The notes beneath the pieces are model-generated. The model was not told the DNA's origin. It made no database searches and saw only the letters and a list, made by a program, of their open reading frames with translations. A DNA stretch of 64,000 bases from Bradyrhizobium sp. CB3481. Lineage in GTDB: Bacteria; Pseudomonadota; Alphaproteobacteria; Rhizobiales; Xanthobacteraceae. Location of the stretch: assembly GCF_029714305.1 (NCBI RefSeq), contig NZ_CP121647.1:6158501-6222500 (forward strand). Reading direction: 5' to 3'. The position numbers and the translations under genes are program-made. Position 1 is the first letter of the stretch, and each line of letters begins with the position of its first letter. This document shows positions 58,994 through 64,000 of this stretch, one piece after another.

Positions 58994-59713
58994 ATGGAGC
59001 ACCTCCACTATCCCAACGAAAGCGCCGAATACCGGTCCGCCAGAAACGCGCTTCTGGACGAGGAGATTGCGCTTCGGGCACAGATCGAGGCCGTTGCAGC
59101 GAAGCGTCGCGCGCTGCCGCCCGGCGGCGAGATACCCAAGGACTACGTCTTTGAGCGGATCGGCAAGACCGATATGCCGGAGAAGGTGAAGATGTCCGAG
59201 CTATTCGGTCCACACGACACGCTGATCCTGTACAGCTTCATGTACGGGCCCGAACGCGAATTGCCGTGTCCAGGCTGCACCCACTTGCTCGACGGCATCG
59301 ACGGCGCCGCCCGGCATATCGGCGGGCGCGCGGCGCTCCACATCGTCGCCAAATCGCCCATCGCGCGTCTGGCCGCCTGGGCGCACGAACGCGGCTGGGA
59401 CCACCTTTCGCTGCTGTCTACCGCAGGCAACAGCTACGACGCGGATTACTTTGGCGACACGTCAAGATTTTCCAAGGGAATGCGCAGGCAACACCGGGTT
59501 CCTGATGGCCAGGACTGGGATGAAACAATCTTCAACGTCTTCAAGAAGAAGAGCGGGTTGATCAGGCACTTCTGGGGTTCGGAGATGAGCTTTGCGCCGC
59601 CTGCTCCCAAACAACATCATCGCGCCGGCGATCTCGTCGACCCGCTCTGGGGGCTTCTCGACATGACACCCGAAGGCCGCGGCGACTTCTTTCCGAAGGT
59701 GAATTACAAGTAG
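58994..59713 (+). CDS. DUF899 family thioredoxin-fold protein
   Basis: Protein of 239 residues of the DUF899 family, which has a thioredoxin-like fold and unknown reaction. The family piece FMYGPERELPCPGCTHLLDGIDG carries a CPGC pair at about residues 92-95, and GWDHLSLLSTAGNSYDADYFGD follows. An N-terminal helical region of about 45 residues precedes the fold. GGGAGG is just upstream of the ATG. It starts a group of small redox-type genes. Confidence 0.85.
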   Translation: MEHLHYPNESAEYRSARNALLDEEIALRAQIEAVAAKRRALPPGGEIPKDYVFERIGKTDMPEKVKMSELFGPHDTLILYSFMYGPERELPCPGCTHLLDGIDGAARHIGGRAALHIVAKSPIARLAAWAHERGWDHLSLLSTAGNSYDADYFGDTSRFSKGMRRQHRVPDGQDWDETIFNVFKKKSGLIRHFWGSEMSFAPPAPKQHHRAGDLVDPLWGLLDMTPEGRGDFFPKVNYK

Positions 59714-59767
59714 ACCGCGCTCTTTAATTGCGGACCCCGAGATTGAAATATTCAAGGGAGATCAGCC

Positions 59768-60094
59768 ATGCCGCAGATCCACACCGACAAACAGCCCGTC
59801 ACCCAGATCACCATCATCGAGTCAGAGCCTGAGAAGCAGGCGGAGGCATTGTCGGTGATGACCGAGCGCGCCCGCTTCATGGCGCGTCAGCCGGGCTTCG
59901 TTTCCATCAGTCTGCATCGCAGTCTCGATGGCCGTCGCATCGTCAATTATGTGCAATGGCAGAATCGCGATCTGTTGCGGTCGGCCCATCAGTCGCCGGA
60001 ATTCCGCAAGCGGTGGGGTCATTTCGACGAGATAACCAGCGAGATCGATCCTCATCTGTACGAAGTTACCGAAGTCATGGACGGCGGACGGTAA
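59768..60094 (+). CDS. Antibiotic-biosynthesis-monooxygenase (ABM) domain protein
   Basis: Single-domain ABM protein of 108 residues. The dimeric ferredoxin-like fold is indicated by ITIIESEPEKQAEALSVM, PGFVSISLHRSLDGRRIVNYVQWQNRDLL and the FRKRWGHFDE segment. Family members are haem-degrading enzymes, quinone-forming monooxygenases or stress proteins; the key residues do not settle which. AAGGGAG lies about ten bases before the ATG. It follows the DUF899 gene by 54 bases, probably on the same transcript. Confidence 0.85.
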   Translation: MPQIHTDKQPVTQITIIESEPEKQAEALSVMTERARFMARQPGFVSISLHRSLDGRRIVNYVQWQNRDLLRSAHQSPEFRKRWGHFDEITSEIDPHLYEVTEVMDGGR

Positions 60095-60133
60095 GCAGCG
60101 CCGTCCCATCACGCACGATCCGCGGATGCAGCG

Positions 60134-60853
60134 TCACCGCTCTTCGCTCGCTGCCTTCAGCGCGGCGATGAGATCGTCTATCTCCATCCGCTTGCGGAAA
60201 TCGGGATCGACGAAACGCGCCTTCACCCGTCCATCGCGGCCGACAACGAAGGTTGCCGGGATCGGCAGCACCCAGCCGTCATTGCCGTGGAAGCTCGCCA
60301 TATCCTGATATGACAGCAATTGCTGGATTTCGGCGCCGAGCCAGATCGCAAGGTTGAGCGATAGCGCGTATCCGTTGTCGAGATCGGTCAGCACGGGGAA
60401 AGGCGCGCCCGCCTCGGATTTGAATTTTTCGGCGTAGGCCTGCGTCTCCGGCATGATCGCGACTGTCTGCGCGCCCAAGGCCCTGACACGGTCCTGCGCC
60501 TGGATCACCGCCCGCACGTTCAGCCGGCAATAGGGGCACCAATGGCCGCGATAGAACATCACCGCGACCGGGCCCTGCTCGATCAGCGATTTCAGGCTGA
60601 CCAGACGGCCGGTCTCGTCCGGCAGCAGAAACGGTGGCATCGCCTCGCCCGGCCGCGGCGCGTTTTCACCGCCGCCGTTCTCATTGAGCCGCACCACGAG
60701 GCGATCGACCGCCTCGCCATAGGCCGGAAAGATCTCGCGCCCCGCGGCGGCGTAAGCCTCGAGCTGCTCGCGCAGGGAACCTTCCATGTCGCGGCATCGC
60801 AGGAACGCCTCCTTGAGGCGCTCGGCATTGGCTGGCGATAGCATTGTCGTCAT
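60134..60853 (-). CDS. Peroxiredoxin-like (AhpC/TSA) protein
   Basis: Thioredoxin-fold protein of 239 residues. The redox motif is FYRGHWCPYCRLN, a CxxC rather than the single peroxidatic Cys context of typical AhpC, as in the peroxiredoxin-like group that includes many alphaproteobacterial members. An N-terminal helical extension of about 80 residues precedes the redoxin domain. I start at the ATG at 60853, which has GGAG about seven bases upstream; another ATG five codons earlier lacks one. It is convergent with the ABM gene and divergent from nothing else nearby on that strand. Confidence 0.85.
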   Translation of the reverse strand: MTTMLSPANAERLKEAFLRCRDMEGSLREQLEAYAAAGREIFPAYGEAVDRLVVRLNENGGGENAPRPGEAMPPFLLPDETGRLVSLKSLIEQGPVAVMFYRGHWCPYCRLNVRAVIQAQDRVRALGAQTVAIMPETQAYAEKFKSEAGAPFPVLTDLDNGYALSLNLAIWLGAEIQQLLSYQDMASFHGNDGWVLPIPATFVVGRDGRVKARFVDPDFRKRMEIDDLIAALKAASEER

Positions 60854-60933
60854 GGCTTGCTCCGGCATTTTTGTATTATTTTCCGGTCCGGGCTGACCCG
60901 CAAGGGGCTGCCCGGACGTCGCAGCGGGCTTGG

Positions 60934-61218
60934 TCAGGGAATGTAGAAGTTGCCGGTCGGATCGAGCATGCCCGAAGCCGAATAGAGCTGGCCGTTGTTC
61001 ATGAAGAACACGGTGTTGTCAGGCACCTTCCTGGCGTTCTTCATCATCGCGTCGTGGTTCTTGGCGGTCGCGGCCATCGCCATCGCCGACATCTTGCCGG
61101 GGCCGCCATACATGTAGGCCATGCCGGATTTGAATTCCCAGGCGCCTTGCGAGAAGGCGGCGGTGGCAACAGTGGCAAACGCCGCGGCGGCGATCAGGGT
61201 CTTGGAAAAGGTCTTCAT
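60934..61218 (-). CDS. Small secreted protein of unknown function
   Basis: I do not recognise a named family for this 94-residue protein. The N-terminus MKTFSKTLIAAAAFATVATA is a clear Sec signal peptide, cleaved near AFSQG. The mature part is about 70 residues, rich in Met, Ala and Gly (MAYMYGGPGKMSAMAMAATAKNHD...) and ends DPTGNFYIP, with no cysteine. AGGAA lies about seven bases before the ATG at 61218. It is upstream of the peroxiredoxin-like gene on the same strand. Met-rich periplasmic proteins can bind copper, but no such motif is clear. Confidence 0.75.
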   Translation of the reverse strand: MKTFSKTLIAAAAFATVATAAFSQGAWEFKSGMAYMYGGPGKMSAMAMAATAKNHDAMMKNARKVPDNTVFFMNNGQLYSASGMLDPTGNFYIP

Positions 61219-61461
61219 CGGAAATTCCTCCGTCTGGATGGTGACGCCCGCCATTCGGGCGCTGCCGCATCTGAGACGGAACCGACCGACAAGAGAAATG
61301 CCGTTGCCCAATCGGTTCGATAGCCGTGGCGTATTGAGACCCGGCCGATACTCCGCCGCTATCGACTCCAGAGCGAATGCGCATTTCAGCTTGGGCGGCC
61401 AAACCTTCATCCTGTCCGCGACGGCATGCGCAGGCATGCACCCATCGACAGGAGATTTCCG

Positions 61462-61953
61462 ATGACTAGTCATTTGACGAACCGCCTTGCAAATTTCTGT
61501 GCCTCGCTGCTGCTGGCCTCGCTGATTCTCTCTGTTGTCTCCGCCGCGCGCGCTGACAGCGACGATGGCATCGTCCGCGTCAAGAGCGCCGTGCCGATGG
61601 CCGAGGCAATCACCCGCATCAAGGCGGACATCGCGGCAAAGGGCATCAAGTTCTTCATGGAGATCGACCAATCGAAGCTCGCGGCGGACGCCGGCATCAA
61701 GCTGCGGCCCTCGACGCTGCTGGTGTTCGGCAATCCGCCGCTCGGAACCCAGTTCATCACCTCGAACCCGAATGCCGGGCTCGACTGGCCGGTTCGCCTG
61801 CTGCTCACTCAGGACGACAATGGCGACGTCTGGGCGGTCTGGACTGATTTCGGCTGGATCGCGAAGCGCCATAACATCAGGAATCGCAGCGCGCAGTTCG
61901 AAATGGCCACCAAGGTCGTCGGCTCGATCACGTCGACGATTGCGACGAGATAG
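61462..61953 (+). CDS. DUF302 family periplasmic protein
   Basis: Protein of 163 residues with a signal peptide (HLTNRLANFCASLLLASLIL) ending near ARAD. The mature part is a DUF302 domain: VKSAVPMAEAITRIKADIAAKGIKFFMEIDQSKLA, LRPSTLLVFGNPPLGTQF and DLP-type WPVRLLL (regions). The start at 61462 has GGAG eight bases upstream; a frame 12 codons longer is not needed. DUF302 proteins are found in many bacteria and have no established activity; roles in stress or metal handling are proposed. It is divergent from the small secreted protein. Confidence 0.88.
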   Translation: MTSHLTNRLANFCASLLLASLILSVVSAARADSDDGIVRVKSAVPMAEAITRIKADIAAKGIKFFMEIDQSKLAADAGIKLRPSTLLVFGNPPLGTQFITSNPNAGLDWPVRLLLTQDDNGDVWAVWTDFGWIAKRHNIRNRSAQFEMATKVVGSITSTIATR

Positions 61954-62031
61954 CCGAGCGGCCAGCTCACCTGGCGTCGTCAGGCCGCCTCGCGCGGCCT
62001 GATGGTCGATGCGAACAGAAGGGTTGCTTCG

Positions 62032-63393
62032 ATGGTACGAGAGAAATTCGATGTGGTCATTCTGGGCGGCGGCAACGCCGGCATCGGCGTAACCGGACCC
62101 GTTCGGCACGCCGGCATGTCGGTCGCGATGATCGAGGCGGATCTGCTTGGCGGCACCTGCCCGAACCGCGGCTGCACGCCGAAGAAGGTGCTGGTCGCCG
62201 CCGGCCACGCGCTGCACGAAATCGAACGCGCATCCATCCATCGCATCGCGATCGGCAAGCCGAAACTCGACTGGGCCGCGCTGATCGACCGTGAGAAGGA
62301 CATGATCAAGGATATCCCCGCCAATCTCGCCCGCTCGATGGCCAGGCGCCAGGTCGAGGTCATCAGCGGGCGCGGCGTCTTCACCGGGCCGAACACCGTC
62401 CGTGTAGGCGACCGCGAACTCCACGCCGGACATATCGTGATTGCGACGGGATCCAGGCCGCGGCCGCTGCCGATTCCCGGCGCTGAACTCATGATCACGT
62501 CGGATGACATGCTGAGCGAACGCGAACTGCCCGGCTCGGTCATCTTCATCGGCGGCGGCGTGATCGCACTGGAATTCGGCCACATCTATGCCCGCGCCGG
62601 CGCCGAGGTCACGATCCTCGAAGCGCTGCCGCAACTGCTGCCCGCGATGGATTCCGACGCCGTCGCACGCCTGCAGGCCGAGAGCGAACGCATCGGCATC
62701 CGGGTCAAGACCGCCATCCGCGTCAAGCGTATCGAAAGGATGAACGGCCGCCTGCGCGTGATCTTCGATGACGGGACGACCGAACATGCGGCCGAGGCCG
62801 ACCGCGTCGTCAACGGCGCCGGCCGCATTGCCAATATCGATGCACTCGATCTCGCAGCAGGCCAGGTCGAGCACGGCAACGGCCGCATCGCGATCGACCG
62901 GCACCTGCGATCGGTCTCCAACCCCAACGTCTACGTTTGCGGCGACGCGGTACCGACCTCGCCGCAGCTATCGCCGATCGCGACCTATGAGGGCGACATT
63001 GTCGGCCGCAACATTGTCGAAGGTCCGAAATTCAGTCCCGACTATGCCAGCATGGCGACCTCGGTCTACACGGTGCCGCCGCTCGCTTCGGTCGGCCTGA
63101 CGGAGGCCGCCGTCCGGCAGAAGGGGCTGGTCGTCAACGTTCACGTCAACGACATGCTCGGCTGGTTCTCGGCGAAGACCTATGCCGAGACTGTAGCCTG
63201 GTCGAAGGTGATCGTCGATCGGTCGACCGATCGCATCATCGGCGCCCATATCGTCGGACATGCCGGACAGGAACTCATCAACATTTTTGGGCTGGCGATG
63301 CGCTTTGGCATTACCGCAAGCCAGATCCGGGACAATGTCTACGCCTATCCGACGTTCTCCTCCGATCTCAAGCATATGCTCGGCCACACATAG
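62032..63393 (+). CDS. Disulfide-type flavoprotein oxidoreductase (glutathione reductase/Lpd/MerA-like) with altered C-terminal motif
   Basis: FAD-dependent pyridine nucleotide-disulfide oxidoreductase of 453 residues. FAD motif GGGNAG (12-17), redox pair C43-PNRG-C48, NAD(P) motif FIGGGVIALEFG, and the second FAD motif VYVCGDAV. The C-terminal dimerisation domain is present, but the His-Pro-Thr of the catalytic His-Glu dyad reads Tyr-Pro-Thr (VYAYPTFSSDL), and the usual downstream Glu is not obvious. The protein may therefore not reduce a normal disulfide such as glutathione or lipoamide. The ATG at 62032 has AAGGG upstream and is preferred over one ten codons earlier. It follows the DUF302 gene. 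Confidence 0.88.
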   Translation: MVREKFDVVILGGGNAGIGVTGPVRHAGMSVAMIEADLLGGTCPNRGCTPKKVLVAAGHALHEIERASIHRIAIGKPKLDWAALIDREKDMIKDIPANLARSMARRQVEVISGRGVFTGPNTVRVGDRELHAGHIVIATGSRPRPLPIPGAELMITSDDMLSERELPGSVIFIGGGVIALEFGHIYARAGAEVTILEALPQLLPAMDSDAVARLQAESERIGIRVKTAIRVKRIERMNGRLRVIFDDGTTEHAAEADRVVNGAGRIANIDALDLAAGQVEHGNGRIAIDRHLRSVSNPNVYVCGDAVPTSPQLSPIATYEGDIVGRNIVEGPKFSPDYASMATSVYTVPPLASVGLTEAAVRQKGLVVNVHVNDMLGWFSAKTYAETVAWSKVIVDRSTDRIIGAHIVGHAGQELINIFGLAMRFGITASQIRDNVYAYPTFSSDLKHMLGHT

Positions 63394-63508
63394 CGCGGCG
63401 CTATCGAGTCGAGAGCCAACCGGCATTTCCTCCCGCCCGCGATTTCCATGATGGTGATGACGTAGCCGCCCGGACAGTTCGGGGCCGAGACAAACAGAGG
63501 AGACCACG

Positions 63509-64000
63509 ATGTTCTATTCAAACGTCACGTCACGCCATATCCGGCAAAGCCTCGCGCTTGCCACCCTCGTCGCCGGCGCGTTTGTCGCGACATCCGGAGC
63601 CGTCGCGGGCGAATGCCCGGCCGGCAAAATGCAGGCGAATGTCCGCCCGATGGTCGACCAAAAGGCGGTCGGCGTTACCGACGTCACGCTCGGTGCGATC
63701 GATCTCGAGAAGCAGCCGGCCAATATTCGGGACCGCGAGCTGCGCTTCCGCAAGCTGACGATCGAGCCCGGCGGCATCGTGCCCTGGCACAGCCATGACG
63801 ACCGCCCGGCGCTGATCTTCGTCCAGCAGGGCGAGATCGTCGAATATGCCAGCAATTGCTCGGAGCCGATCGTGCACAAGGCCGGTGAGATCAGGCCGGA
63901 GGTCGCCGGCACCTCGCACTGGTGGAAGAATCTCGGCAAGGAAACCGTCGTTCTCTATGTCGGCGATGTTCGCAAGGACCCGCACGACCACAACATGTAA
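63509..64000 (+). CDS. Secreted cupin-domain protein
   Basis: Protein of 163 residues with a signal peptide (about 1-34, ending near VAGE). The cupin motif 1 is present as GGIVPWHSHDDRPALIFVQQGEI with H94, H96 and the E of QQGE as metal-ligand-type residues; motif 2 is weaker (GTSHWWKNLGKETVVLYV). A Cys near the mature N-terminus (C36) and another at about 116 could form a disulfide. Its stop codon is the last three bases of the window, so the coding region is complete. AGAGGAG is about seven bases before the ATG. Metal-binding and stress roles are typical guesses for this family. Confidence 0.87.
   Translation: MFYSNVTSRHIRQSLALATLVAGAFVATSGAVAGECPAGKMQANVRPMVDQKAVGVTDVTLGAIDLEKQPANIRDRELRFRKLTIEPGGIVPWHSHDDRPALIFVQQGEIVEYASNCSEPIVHKAGEIRPEVAGTSHWWKNLGKETVVLYVGDVRKDPHDHNM

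Noticed and set aside
61219..62904. Long minus-strand open frame continuing upstream of the small secreted protein gene
   Set aside because: It is antisense to the DUF302 and flavoprotein genes; only the last 94 codons, with a signal peptide and ribosome site, look real.

Overview
The window looks like a piece of an alphaproteobacterial chromosome, most probably Bradyrhizobium or a close relative in Nitrobacteraceae. This rests on the high GC, the nitrate-assimilation operon carrying a globin gene, the dense ABC and TRAP uptake systems, and several families of intergenic palindromic repeats. No replication, tRNA, rRNA, phage, IS or CRISPR features were seen. About 55 protein genes are supported. 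The taxonomic call is inference from gene content, not from a marker gene.

Layout. 1-16 kb: a homodimeric-type 2-oxo acid dehydrogenase E1 divergent from an Lrp/AsnC regulator; a long repeat-filled spacer; a membrane-anchored DJ-1/PfpI protein; a zinc alcohol dehydrogenase behind an autotransporter; a DMT exporter; an aldo/keto reductase with an internally deleted LysR gene; a VOC protein coupled to a short ATC-hydrolase-like protein; and a large unknown protein with a Pro/His-rich start.

15-27.5 kb, the most distinctive region: a minus-strand set urtABCDE-fmdA-fmdB-amiE (amide/urea ABC importer, formamidase, zinc ribbon, aliphatic amidase). It is divergent from a 1123-residue protein fusing an NCS1-type permease, a Cys-rich segment, a histidine kinase and a receiver. 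A LuxR-type response regulator overlaps that gene. A near-consensus sigma-54 promoter precedes the kinase. I read the locus as nitrogen scavenging from short amides and urea, controlled by a transporter-like sensor.

27.6-35.2 kb: nrtABC-globin-flp-nasC, that is nitrate uptake, NO-handling globin, flavoprotein reductase and assimilatory nitrate reductase, all on the minus strand. Nitrite reductase, NarK and NasST are not in the window.

35.4-47.5 kb: intradiol dioxygenase, beta-lactamase-fold hydrolase, HWE histidine kinase, a TRAP transporter, a 0.9-kb non-coding stretch, an XRE regulator, a crotonase-fold protein lacking the usual catalytic glutamates, an isopropylmalate-dehydrogenase-like enzyme and a zinc alcohol dehydrogenase.

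47.5-64 kb: a five-gene peptide-type ABC importer, a CaiB/BaiF CoA transferase, glycogen synthase, patatin-like phospholipase with 3-hydroxybutyrate dehydrogenase and a divergent LysR regulator, then a run of small redox or stress-type genes (DUF899, ABM monooxygenase, peroxiredoxin-like, DUF302, disulfide-type flavoprotein, cupin).

Four copies of a two-hairpin element with covarying stems, and two full copies of a long GTAGGGTGGGCAAAG hairpin, occupy most convergent gene junctions that have room for them.
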